From WRGT01 sp942493035 (lineage in GTDB: Bacteria; Spirochaetota; UBA4802; UBA5550): a stretch of DNA of 64,000 nucleotides. The DNA lies in assembly GCA_942493035.1 (NCBI GenBank), contig OW818666.1, positions 4,650,001 through 4,714,000 of the forward strand. Direction: 5' to 3'. A model generated the notes under the pieces. The model was given only the letters and a program-made list of their open reading frames with translations. It was not told the origin of the DNA and ran no database searches. The translations under genes and the position numbers were made by a program. This document shows, piece by piece, positions 52,292 through 61,140 of this stretch (its first letter is position 1; each line of letters starts with the position of its first letter).

Positions 52292-53830
52292 TCATTCGTT
52301 ATCCCTGCTTTTTGCTGCTTTATATTTGTAAACCTTCATCCCCGGTTTAATATCTTTCGCGCTGCCTGCACCTATAGAGCATTTCGATGTTGTCATCATA
52401 GGAAAAGTTGACTTAAGTATAATGATATCATCTCCGGAGTAAAGACATAGTTTGTCACCCATGAGAACTCTCTCCGCGATTTTATCTCCACCTATAATGA
52501 CTTCATTTCCGGAAACGGACTTAACATTACCTACGAGGAGTCCTGCATTGCTCATATATTTCTCCTGCTCCTTCAAATTTAAAGGATTGAGTATAAAGCC
52601 GTAATTGCCGTTAACTCCGGCTCTGGCAAGGCCCTCGGAGAACGGCAGCACATCATCAAACTGTGGTTTAATAACCACTTTACCGGTCTTATCAAAAAAA
52701 CCCATTTGACCGTTTTCATCTTGAAACATGCAAAGTCCCTCTGTAAATTTATACAGGCTACGATACTGCAGTTTTACAGCAATTTTACCATTTGTGTCAA
52801 TATAGCCGTATTTATAATTAATACCGACTTCACCAAGACCGTTTTCAAAATCAACAGCCTCATCAAATTGAGGTTCTGCAATAATCCTGCCGGTTTTGTT
52901 TACATAACCGAACTTATCCCCTTTTTTAATGACAGAAACACCGCCGGCAAAGGGCCTTACCGATTCGAATTGAGGCTCAATCACAATCTTCCCGGTTTTA
53001 TCGATAAATCCCCACTTCCCGTTAACTGATACAGCAGCCATCCCTTCAGAGAAATTATCTGCAGACTCAAACTGCGGTTTTATCACCATGTTACCGTTTA
53101 CGTCAATAAAACCTTTTTTGAAATCTACTGAAATACAGGCAAGCCCTTCGGAAAAATCATTTGCATAGCTGTACTGCGGTTCTACCACAACTTTGCCTGT
53201 TTTGTCTATGTAACCCCATTTGTGGTCAAAGCTGTATTTACCCGGTTTTCCACCTTTACTGATCATCGACAATCCGCCGGAAAACTCCTCAGCCTTATCG
53301 TACTGTGCTTCTGAAATTATTTTTCCGGAAATATCTATATAGCCGTATTTGTCCCCGATTCTGAAAATGGCTACACCGTCATATAGTCCGAAAATCTGGT
53401 CATACTTTGCCTCAGCTACAATTCTTCCGGTTTTGTCTATAAGACCATATTTGTCATTTACAGAAAAAGTTGTCATGCCTCCGATAAAATAACCCGTTCC
53501 TTCAAATTTCAGTTCAATTGCAATCTTACCCTCTTTGTCAATAAATCCATACTTCCCGTTTTTCCTGACCCTTGCAAGACCTTCGTAGAAATCCATTGCC
53601 TCCTCAAACTGCGGTTCGGCTATAACTTTCCCTTTTCTGTCAATATATCCGTATGTTTTTTTATCCTTCATCACAACAGCCATCCCCTCAACAAAAGGAG
53701 ATACATTGTAATACTCAGGCTTGATTTTCCACCTGACGTTTTTGTCGGCTGTCTGTGAACCTGCTGTTCCGGATAAAAAATGGAGTGCACAGATTGAGCT
53801 GATAATAACAGTTGAGAATCTTTTATACAT
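52292..53830 (-). CDS. Exported WG-repeat protein
   Basis: The 512-residue precursor has a signal peptide (~1-25) and about twelve WG (KWG) repeats between residues 50 and 425, of the form YGYIDKTGKVIAEPQFDEA. The C-terminal ~80 residues form a separate domain, not of repeat type (NVKSVSGNEVIIGGDKIAER). WG repeats are abundant in Leptospira and other spirochaetes and Bacteroidetes and build a beta-propeller-like scaffold. The mature protein is periplasmic or surface located. Function unknown. Confidence 0.88.
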   Translation of the reverse strand: MYKRFSTVIISSICALHFLSGTAGSQTADKNVRWKIKPEYYNVSPFVEGMAVVMKDKKTYGYIDRKGKVIAEPQFEEAMDFYEGLARVRKNGKYGFIDKEGKIAIELKFEGTGYFIGGMTTFSVNDKYGLIDKTGRIVAEAKYDQIFGLYDGVAIFRIGDKYGYIDISGKIISEAQYDKAEEFSGGLSMISKGGKPGKYSFDHKWGYIDKTGKVVVEPQYSYANDFSEGLACISVDFKKGFIDVNGNMVIKPQFESADNFSEGMAAVSVNGKWGFIDKTGKIVIEPQFESVRPFAGGVSVIKKGDKFGYVNKTGRIIAEPQFDEAVDFENGLGEVGINYKYGYIDTNGKIAVKLQYRSLYKFTEGLCMFQDENGQMGFFDKTGKVVIKPQFDDVLPFSEGLARAGVNGNYGFILNPLNLKEQEKYMSNAGLLVGNVKSVSGNEVIIGGDKIAERVLMGDKLCLYSGDDIIILKSTFPMMTTSKCSIGAGSAKDIKPGMKVYKYKAAKSRDNE

Positions 53831-54039
53831 ATGTTTAATACCTCAAATTTAGTTTATTCCTGCCGGTGTTTATTTTATGCTCAGTCAGCATTAAAATAAT
53901 TATTTATCCACTCTGCTTTGTCGGTAAGAGTTGAGCATTTTTATTCCCGAATTTCAGGAATTATTATTAAAAGAAAGTCATAAAGAATTCAATAATTTTA
54001 CAGTAATTGTTAATAAATTTTTTTTAAACAGAATTAAAT

Positions 54040-54170
54040 GTAGCAAATTTTTTTTAGGGGAGCGTATGCTTCGCATACGCTGAGAGTGGGGGATTACGGG
54101 GGCGCTGCCCGCGTAATCCCCCACTCTCAGGCGCAGCGCGTAGCGCTGTGCCTCCAAAAATAATTTGTTA
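54040..54170. repeat. Cloverleaf-like palindromic repeat, family E copy 1
   Basis: Outer arms TAGCAAATT and AATTTGTTA close a unit with three hairpins: GCGTATGC-TTC-GCATACGC; CTGAGAGTGGGGGATTACGG paired with CGTAATCCCCCACTCTCAG; and GCGCAGCGC-GTA-GCGCTGTGC. A second copy of the same plan lies at 56043-56165. It accounts for the centre of the 488-bp gap 53831-54318, the rest being AT-rich. Confidence 0.88.
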
Positions 54171-54318
54171 CTGAATTAAGCGTTAACAGCCATATAATTC
54201 ATGTTTGACTTATTGAAAAGATGAAGTTAATTTGACGGATACTTAATAATTGAGTATCACATGTAAAAATTAGAAATTACACATACTATCTATACCAAAA
54301 AGATTAAGGATAAACATC

Positions 54319-55284
54319 ATGTATAAAAAAACTATAATTGCTTTAATATTTTTTATTATGAGTTTAACGGCTGCATATTCACAGGTCTATTCTGTTAAAA
54401 CCGGTATAATGGATTTTAATGATACTCTTAAGAAACCCGGAACGTCACAGGCCGTGCTTTCAGAAATTTCAGCTGAGCTGGGTAAGTACCAGTTTATCTT
54501 ACTTGTTGAAAGGTCAAAACTCGGAGCTCTTGTTAAAGAGATAGAAATCGGCCAGAGCGGTCTGATCGATCCGTCAACAGTGGCTGAGGCAGGTAAGATC
54601 CATGGCCTGCAGGTTATCATTGACGGATCAATAAGTATTAACGGGATAAGCGCACGGGCAGTGCATGTCGAGACGGGTAAAATTATTGCGGCAGCAGTGG
54701 TGAATGATGAGAATGAGGCTGGTCTTCTCGGGAAAAAACTCGCAGCGGGTATCGAAGTTTACCTGGCAAGAGAGAATTTGAAGAAGCTCAGGAATGATAA
54801 TCCTGAAATTAAGAATGAGTTCTGGCTGGAAAAGACGGCTGGAAACAGGTCTCTTAAAATTACACCTTCAGATGAAAACGGGGAGGTGAAGATCGGCGGT
54901 ACAGTCTCTTTCCATTTTAAGTCTGATACAGACGGTTACCTGACAATAGTTGACATCCAGCCAAACGGGGAAGTTGTTGTTCTCTATCCGAATGATTTTT
55001 CCGGCGGAAACATTATTAAGGCTGGAAATGAATATTCTATACCCTCAAAGGATGATGAGTTCCAAATAACCGTCACTGAACCTGCCGGTACTGATACAGT
55101 TGTAGCGTTTTTTACTATGAAAAAAGCTGACTGGCTTGATGTAAAAAAGCTTTCCGGTGAGGGATTTAAAACAGTGAAAGAGGGGGAGAGGCTCTCCATG
55201 TCGCGAGGCTTTAGTATTGTTGCAACAAAACTGACAAAACGTGAATGGAAGAGCATGGTTATTTCTATCGATGTTGAGAAGTGA
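54319..55284 (+). CDS. Exported protein with CsgG-like N-terminal part and DUF4384
   Basis: The 321-residue precursor has a signal peptide (~1-21). The N-terminal half (about 25-150) is an alpha/beta domain of the CsgG/TolB-like type (VKTGIMDFNDTLKKPGTSQA...ILLVERSKLGALVKEIE). The C-terminal part (about 180-320) matches DUF4384, with VSFHFKSDTDGYLTIVDIQP and VVLYPNDFSGGNII. In other genomes DUF4384 often occurs fused with or beside caspase-like domains; here a caspase protein is encoded 1 kb downstream. Its role in sensing or scaffolding is inferred. Confidence 0.8.
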   Translation: MYKKTIIALIFFIMSLTAAYSQVYSVKTGIMDFNDTLKKPGTSQAVLSEISAELGKYQFILLVERSKLGALVKEIEIGQSGLIDPSTVAEAGKIHGLQVIIDGSISINGISARAVHVETGKIIAAAVVNDENEAGLLGKKLAAGIEVYLARENLKKLRNDNPEIKNEFWLEKTAGNRSLKITPSDENGEVKIGGTVSFHFKSDTDGYLTIVDIQPNGEVVVLYPNDFSGGNIIKAGNEYSIPSKDDEFQITVTEPAGTDTVVAFFTMKKADWLDVKKLSGEGFKTVKEGERLSMSRGFSIVATKLTKREWKSMVISIDVEK

Positions 55285-55296
55285 TGGTAAAAAGAG

Positions 55297-55325
55297 AAAA
55301 CCTATATCATAAATACAGGTTTTTG
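55297..55325 (+). terminator. Terminator of the DUF4384 gene
   Basis: AAAACCT and AGGTTTT pair around a short AT loop, with a T-run after it, 13 bp after the stop. Confidence 0.65.
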
Positions 55326-55370
55326 AAAAACAAACGATAGTTATGTGCTGGTGAAGTTGTCAGATCTGAA

Positions 55371-55844
55371 TTATTTTTTTGCTCCGGCTTTTTTAAGGAT
55401 CGCAATTACTTTATTTAATCTGGCAAGCATTTCACCATCGGAATCACCGGCTATAAATTCTGCCATTCCAAGCGGGGTATGACCGTTGTTGTCTTTCATG
55501 TTTATATTTGCTTTGGCTTTAACGAGGAGCTCAACTATCTCCGGATATCCATACTGCGATGCTATTATAAGAACAGTCCTGCCGTCCATATTTTCTTTCG
55601 CATTGACATCGGATTTTTTGCTTATAAGCAGTTTGACAGCTTCTACATGACCGCCGCTTGCTGCTACGAAAAGAGCCGTTACTCCGGGGCCCTGCATTTT
55701 ATAATTTACATCAGCTCCGGCCTTCAGAGCTGCATTGATTTTTGCAGTGTCCCCCATGCGTGCGGCTTCAAGCAGGTCATCATTTGCGGCTGCAAAAAGT
55801 GATGCCGAGATAAACATAATAAAAATAACAAACAGCTTCTTCAT
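55371..55844 (-). CDS. Exported ankyrin-repeat protein
   Basis: The 157-residue precursor has a signal peptide (~1-19, ASLFAAA) and about four ankyrin repeats, for example GPGVTALFVAASGGHVEAVK and NNGHTPLGMAEF. AGGAGG precedes the ATG. Such short, exported ankyrin proteins are usually periplasmic and of unknown partner. It lies between the two family E repeats. Confidence 0.85.
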   Translation of the reverse strand: MKKLFVIFIMFISASLFAAANDDLLEAARMGDTAKINAALKAGADVNYKMQGPGVTALFVAASGGHVEAVKLLISKKSDVNAKENMDGRTVLIIASQYGYPEIVELLVKAKANINMKDNNGHTPLGMAEFIAGDSDGEMLARLNKVIAILKKAGAKK

Positions 55845-56042
55845 TTTTAATCCTCCTGTTATAGTAAATAATCATAAACTGATTTTAAAATTTCTATCCG
55901 CGCTGCCAGACCGGAAATAGAATTCTACCGTTTGTATAAGTAAAATCAAAAATTTGATTATCATGTACAATTTTACTAAATTAAATCATTTTTTTTCATT
56001 AAGTCAATATATTTCATTAGTCATATTGAAATTTTTCCATAG

Positions 56043-56165
56043 TAGCAAATTATTTTTGGCGGTGCTTATGCTCCGCATATGCTGGGAGTGTGGGATTACG
56101 GGGATTGCCCCCGTAGTCCCACATTTCAGGCTCAGCGCGAAGCGCTGTGATGCCAAAAATATAAA
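56043..56165. repeat. Cloverleaf-like palindromic repeat, family E copy 2
   Basis: TAGCAAATTATTTTTGGC pairs with GCCAAAAATA as the outer stem. Inside are GCTTATGC-TCC-GCATATGC, GTGTGGGATTACGGGG with CCCCGTAGTCCCACA, and CAGCGC-GAA-GCGCTG. Sequence identity to copy 1 is moderate, but the three-hairpin plan is the same. TAGCAAATTATTTTT also occurs at about 63337. It lies in the 415-bp gap 55845-56259. Confidence 0.85.
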
Positions 56166-56259
56166 GCTGCCTGATCTGCCGTGGATAATTCATCTGAAAA
56201 GTAATTGACCGGCGTAATATTCCAGTATAATTATCACAGAAAACTATCCCGGAGTCTGT

Positions 56260-59200
56260 ATGAAAAAGACAATCACACTTGTTATATCTGTGTCTCTGTT
56301 TACACTCATTTTATCTTCGGGCCTTAATGCGGGAATCAGAGCTGTCGGTCGCAGCATTAAAGTTCAGACGGGACATTCCGATGAGATCAGGCACATATCA
56401 TATTCCCCTGACGGTAAATACATTATCACCGCTGACAGAAGAAACAGGGATGTCGGCTTGATCCTCTGGGATGCAAGGACAGGGAAAGAGGTGAGGAAGT
56501 ACAGCAGCGAGATAACGAATACATATAAAGAATTGCTTGCCTTTATAGGGCGGATTAGTTTTTCCCCTGACGGAAAATATTTTATAACTCCGCTTAGTGC
56601 CTACCCTAAAGGATCAAGTATTGCGTTATGGGATTTCTCAAGCGGGAAAATAGTGAAAACTCATCCTGTCGAAGCGGTCTTTGATGCTGTAATATCCCCT
56701 GATGGAAAAAATATAGTATTCAGTGACGGTAAAAATATTAGAATTCTGGAAATTGCCTCATGGAAAGAAGTTAAAAGTATATCCACGGGTTCTCATTGCG
56801 GAAGAATACTGGCTCTATCTCCGGACGGGGGGCAGGTGGTTACAGGCACCAGTTCAAGTGACGCGGAGGTAAAGCTATGGAATTTAGCTACAGGGATGAA
56901 TTTAAAAACATTACAGGAGGATGAAACTAACAATAGTTTTGTTGATAATATTACATCTTTGCATTTTACCCCTGACGGTAAACGGATTGTAATCTGCGGA
57001 AAAAGGCTTTCCATATGGGAACCTTTTTCAGGAAAACGGATAATTCTGAGCAAAGGCGTGTATGAAATGAAAACAGCACTCTCTGGTGACGGGAAATATC
57101 TGCTCTCACAGGAAAGCGACGGTAAACTTAATCTGTGGGATGCAGTGAAGGGTAAAAAGATCAGGGAGCTTAGAAAAAATTTTTCAAACAGTACATATAA
57201 TGCGAAAGATGCATCTGTTGCCATATCCCCTGACGGGAAATATGGCGTATACAAAATGGGGAGATATCTTGATCAGATTGAACTATCTACAGGGAAAGAG
57301 GTTAAAACATATTCAGGGAGAACAGCTGAGGTTAAATGCGCCATGTTCTCACCTGACGGGAAAAAGATTCTAACAGCAACAAATTTCTGGACCAACAGAA
57401 ATGACATGGCATTTATAAGGTCACTTATTTTATGGGATGTGGAGATGAATGAGAGTCCCAGGGTGCTTCTTGATGACCGGTACTCAATCGAAAGCGCAAT
57501 ATTCTCCCCGGACGGGAGTGAGATCCTTGCCCTTTCAAGTCTTAAACAAACTGTAATACATCTTGATGTCAGAAACGGGAAAATCCTTCATGAATTTCCG
57601 TCTAAGACACCAACGTTCGCTGTTTTTACTCCGGATGGAAAATATATTATCATTGAAGAGCGGGGGTGGCAGGTAAATTACAGTTCAAATGATCCTGCTC
57701 TGACTATATACGATAGAAGCACAGGGGATGAAATAAAAACTGTAAAGCACAGGGATAAAGGACATTTTTATACAATTGAGTTTTTACAATCTGCGGGACA
57801 GATGTCTTTATCAGTAGTTGACATTATTAATAATGGTAAAACAAGTTCTACTTTAGTATGGACTTATCCTGGGTTTGAGGAGCTGTCTGTTGTTCCTGGA
57901 ACAAAAGAACAGAATCTGAAACGGCCAAAGTATTTGAATTCATTGGGATTATCACATGACGGGAGATTTATAGTTGTTGGTGCCGTAGATAACACCGTGT
58001 TGCTGATTGAAGCAGCGACAGGGAAAGAGATCAAAAAGTTTATAGGACATGAGAACTGGATAAACTCTATCTCCTTTTCATCGGACGATAGATATATTCT
58101 TTCAGGTTCAAGCGATTCCCTTGCACGAATATGGAATATAGATACCGGTGAATGGACATCCCTCGCTTCAAACGAAGACGGATCGCAGTGGATTATATTC
58201 AACTCACGCGGCTATTGGGATAGTTCAAACAACGGCGGGGATCTTGTAGCCATGACAGATGGGAACAACTGCTGGAGCATTGACCAGTTTGCAATAAAAG
58301 ACAACCGTCCTGATATTGTGAGTTCTCTACTCCCTTTTTCAGATGAAAAAACCCGTGATCACTACTACAGGCAATATTTAAAACGCCTGAAAAGAAGTGG
58401 TCTGGTGGACAGCAGCGGTAATCCCGATGATTCGCTGCTCTTCAAGGATAATCATGTCCCCGCATCTGAGATAACTTCGTCACGGGTAACTGGTAAATTC
58501 GCAGAGATAAAAGTCACACTCTCGGATGATCAGCTCAGCCTGAAAAAGTATAATATTTATGTAAATGATGTTCCAATATTCGGCGCAGAGGGTAAGCCTC
58601 TGTCAGGTCAGACTTATGATATAAATGAGAAGGTTGAGCTCACTGCAGGTGTTAACAAGATTGAAATATCATGCACAAATATCAAAGGTGCCGAATCGTA
58701 CAGGACTTCAGTAGTTGAGGATTACAAACCTGCCGGTAAACCTAAATCAAATCTTTACTACATAGGTTTCGGCGTTTCAAAATATAAAAATCCGGGGATA
58801 CGCGAGCTTCGTTATGCGCACAAGGATGCCATTGATCTGGCATCGGCATACAAAAAGATGAAGGGTGCATACGCCGGGATATACACATACACATTCATCG
58901 ATGAAGAGTGTACAGTTGCAAATATCAAAAAAGCTAAATCTCTTTTAAAAGACGCAAAGGCTGACGATACAATTGTACTCTTTATCGCGGGTCACGGGGT
59001 TCATGACACAGACAGGGATGCTGCTTATTATTTTATTACACATGAAACAGATATGGGGAATCTTGCTGGAACTGCGGCTGAATTTGACATTATAGAGAAT
59101 ATACTTCAGGGTGTTGCTCCCAGAAAGAAGATATTCCTTATGGATACATGCGAGTCCGGTGAAATCGAAGATGCTATTCATGCCGGGTATACGGCAATGG

Positions 59201-59502
59201 CTGATTCAAACGGGATTATTCCACGGTCTCTGAAAATCGAGGGGAAGGGAGGTAAAAAGAGTGAAAAGAGAACATATCTCTTCAGCAGGGACAGATATAT
59301 ATACAACGATCTTGTGAGGAGGAGCGGCGCAGTTGTCTTCTCATCAAGCAGGGGGGTGAGCTCTCATATGAAAGTGAAAAGATTGAGAACGGATTTTTCT
59401 CCTATAAGATTATTGAGAGTTTTAAGAGTAAATCAGCAGACAAAAACAATGACTCGGTTATATCCACTGACGAGATGCGGGATTATGTTTCTGACGAGGT
59501 GA
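56260..59502 (+). CDS. Exported WD40-repeat caspase-like (C14) protein, 3' end frameshifted
   Basis: The protein has a signal peptide (~1-24), a WD40-type propeller region (about 35-620, with repeated SPDGKYIITADR/LWDARTGKEV units) and an intermediate beta domain (about 690-800). The caspase/metacaspase-like domain (about 815-1035) has the dyad His912 in IAGHGVH and Cys964 in MDTCESG. After SSSRG (about 1033), the frame is lost in a G6 run (59351-59356); adding one G restores SSSRGGELSYESEKI and reading to 59585. As it stands, the last ~47 residues are out-of-frame. The dyad is upstream of the shift, so a truncated product might still fold. AACTATCCCGGAG supplies a weak ribosome-binding site. 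Confidence 0.88.
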   Translation: MKKTITLVISVSLFTLILSSGLNAGIRAVGRSIKVQTGHSDEIRHISYSPDGKYIITADRRNRDVGLILWDARTGKEVRKYSSEITNTYKELLAFIGRISFSPDGKYFITPLSAYPKGSSIALWDFSSGKIVKTHPVEAVFDAVISPDGKNIVFSDGKNIRILEIASWKEVKSISTGSHCGRILALSPDGGQVVTGTSSSDAEVKLWNLATGMNLKTLQEDETNNSFVDNITSLHFTPDGKRIVICGKRLSIWEPFSGKRIILSKGVYEMKTALSGDGKYLLSQESDGKLNLWDAVKGKKIRELRKNFSNSTYNAKDASVAISPDGKYGVYKMGRYLDQIELSTGKEVKTYSGRTAEVKCAMFSPDGKKILTATNFWTNRNDMAFIRSLILWDVEMNESPRVLLDDRYSIESAIFSPDGSEILALSSLKQTVIHLDVRNGKILHEFPSKTPTFAVFTPDGKYIIIEERGWQVNYSSNDPALTIYDRSTGDEIKTVKHRDKGHFYTIEFLQSAGQMSLSVVDIINNGKTSSTLVWTYPGFEELSVVPGTKEQNLKRPKYLNSLGLSHDGRFIVVGAVDNTVLLIEAATGKEIKKFIGHENWINSISFSSDDRYILSGSSDSLARIWNIDTGEWTSLASNEDGSQWIIFNSRGYWDSSNNGGDLVAMTDGNNCWSIDQFAIKDNRPDIVSSLLPFSDEKTRDHYYRQYLKRLKRSGLVDSSGNPDDSLLFKDNHVPASEITSSRVTGKFAEIKVTLSDDQLSLKKYNIYVNDVPIFGAEGKPLSGQTYDINEKVELTAGVNKIEISCTNIKGAESYRTSVVEDYKPAGKPKSNLYYIGFGVSKYKNPGIRELRYAHKDAIDLASAYKKMKGAYAGIYTYTFIDEECTVANIKKAKSLLKDAKADDTIVLFIAGHGVHDTDRDAAYYFITHETDMGNLAGTAAEFDIIENILQGVAPRKKIFLMDTCESGEIEDAIHAGYTAMADSNGIIPRSLKIEGKGGKKSEKRTYLFSRDRYIYNDLVRRSGAVVFSSSRGVSSHMKVKRLRTDFSPIRLLRVLRVNQQTKTMTRLYPLTRCGIMFLTR

Positions 59503-59585
59503 TGAAACTTTCAGAGGGATATCAGAATCCGGTTGTTGACAGGGACAACATCTACCAGAAGTTCGGCTTTCCACTTTTGAAGTAG
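59355..59585 (+). other. Out-of-frame true C-terminus of the caspase-like protein
   Basis: In the +1 frame 77 codons encode GELSYESEKIENGFFSYKII, then ESFKSKSADKNNDSVISTDE and, further on, QNPVVDRDNIYQKFGFPLLK before TAG at 59583-59585. This is the normal C-terminal caspase sequence (GGELSYE, NGFFSYKIIESF). Confidence 0.85.
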
Positions 59586-59654
59586 ATGGATATGCCGTCT
59601 TGTTTAATGTCAGAATAAAGATAACTATAACATTTCATGATTGAAATAATACTG

Positions 59655-59800
59655 AATTCAGACTTCGACTCCGCTCAGCCAGCGTTAAATTAAGCTCACT
59701 GAGCGGACTTGTACCCGGATCTCAACAGCCCCCTAAATCCCCCGGAGGGGGACTTCTCAGTATGATGGGGCTTTACTTAAAGATGTGGGTACAAGTCAGT
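59655..59800. repeat. Composite of repeat families A (copy 4, inverted) and B (copy 2)
   Basis: CTTCGACTCCGCTCA (59663-59677) with CAGCGTTAAATTAAGCTC and TGAGCGG is family A in reverse. It runs into family B at ACTTGTACCC (59707-59716), CAACAGCCCCCTAAATCCCC, and GGGTACAAGT (59787-59796) as 10-bp terminal inverted repeats. The two families thus abut without spacer. Confidence 0.75.
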
Positions 59801-59827
59801 CTTTTAAGAGAGGGAACCTTTCTTCGC

Positions 59828-61024
59828 TTACTTCTCCTGCAGTTCGTACCAGTTTATATCTCTTGTTAGATACATTACCGATGCCAGTACAATAAACAGA
59901 GCTACAGATCCGAGTATAAGTGAGTACTGGTCCAGCTGAAGCAGTATATAAAGAAACGAGTAGAGTATTACAAGCATCCCCGCCATTGTGAATGTCCGTT
60001 TTTTTGCCTTCAGTATCTTTGCTGAGTACATTGTGATCAGCCCGATGGTAGCAAATGATGCGATGAAATATGAAAGAGCGAAACTCATGAATTCCGAAAA
60101 TGACAGAAGCAGCAGATAAAATATTGTTAACGCAAATCCCACCAGAAGATACTGGAACGGATGAATTCTCAACTGTCCGAAAATTTCGAATAAAAAGAAC
60201 GCAAGAAATGTGAATCCGATAAAGAGTATCGCGTATTTAATTGATCTGTCGGTCAGGCTGTAGACGTTAACAGGCATAAAGAGACTTACTCCGAATGAAT
60301 CCTCTTCGCCTAAAATCTGAGGTGCTTTACCTGATGAATTCAAAAGAGATGACAATTCCCATTTAGCATTAAATCCGTTATGATCAACTTTTCGTGATGA
60401 AGGGAGTATTGAGCCTGTGAAAGCCGGATCTGTCCAGTTTGATTTCAGTGTAATATCTGTCTTTTTTGAAAGCTGCTGAAACATCAGTTTATCTATCCCC
60501 TTGATTGAGACGCTCAGAGTTATTTCGGTTCGGCTGTTTGCCATTATTGTATCAGATGAGTAGCTTCCTATTATCAGTGAGTTCGGGATGCTGCTGTTTG
60601 TCCGGAGAGAAAAGGGTACTTCTGTGCCGTTGATCCGTACATACTTTATCTCCACTGACTGATTATTAAATATCGACAGGTTTAGAGTCTGCTTCCCTTC
60701 CCGCCGGGGTGAATTGTTAAAACTCCCTTTGATAATAAGGTTTGCAGTGTAGAATGGAATTTTGAAAATACCTTTCTGTCTTACCTCGGCAGTGATGTTT
60801 CCGTCAATTTCACTTTTATCAGGCATGACTGTTTCGTTGGCAAATGAAAGAAAAATTCCGCCAAGCGTTGTATTCTCCCCTCCCCATGAACTGCTCATTT
60901 CGGTGTACACTTCATTCTGTCTCTGTTTCCTTTCATCTACAAGTGAACTCACCATTGATATTGGAATTAGAAGCGCAAGGACAAGGAAAGAAGTTATCAG
61001 TGACTTTGATGCTAAAGGTTTCAT
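59828..61024 (-). CDS. creD: CreD-family inner-membrane protein
   Basis: From ATG 61024 (CCGGAGA upstream; an in-frame ATG at 61054 is less likely) the ~398-residue protein has an N-terminal hydrophobic segment. A large periplasmic domain (about 30-265) follows, with RREGKQTLNLSIF, and about six C-terminal membrane helices. This is the CreD (PF06123) plan. CreD belongs to the CreBC regulon; loss or overexpression alters envelope properties in Gammaproteobacteria. Third gene after creB-creC, with a 116-bp gap. Confidence 0.9.
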   Translation of the reverse strand: MKPLASKSLITSFLVLALLIPISMVSSLVDERKQRQNEVYTEMSSSWGGENTTLGGIFLSFANETVMPDKSEIDGNITAEVRQKGIFKIPFYTANLIIKGSFNNSPRREGKQTLNLSIFNNQSVEIKYVRINGTEVPFSLRTNSSIPNSLIIGSYSSDTIMANSRTEITLSVSIKGIDKLMFQQLSKKTDITLKSNWTDPAFTGSILPSSRKVDHNGFNAKWELSSLLNSSGKAPQILGEEDSFGVSLFMPVNVYSLTDRSIKYAILFIGFTFLAFFLFEIFGQLRIHPFQYLLVGFALTIFYLLLLSFSEFMSFALSYFIASFATIGLITMYSAKILKAKKRTFTMAGMLVILYSFLYILLQLDQYSLILGSVALFIVLASVMYLTRDINWYELQEK

Positions 61025-61140
61025 GTTTATTCTCCGGTATTTATTTTTAATCATGTTAATGATATGAATATCCGGGATGTTTTTGAAAATAATATGCGGG
61101 CTGTGTGAAGTGAATGTGAAGTTTAAAAAAAATTAAAATT

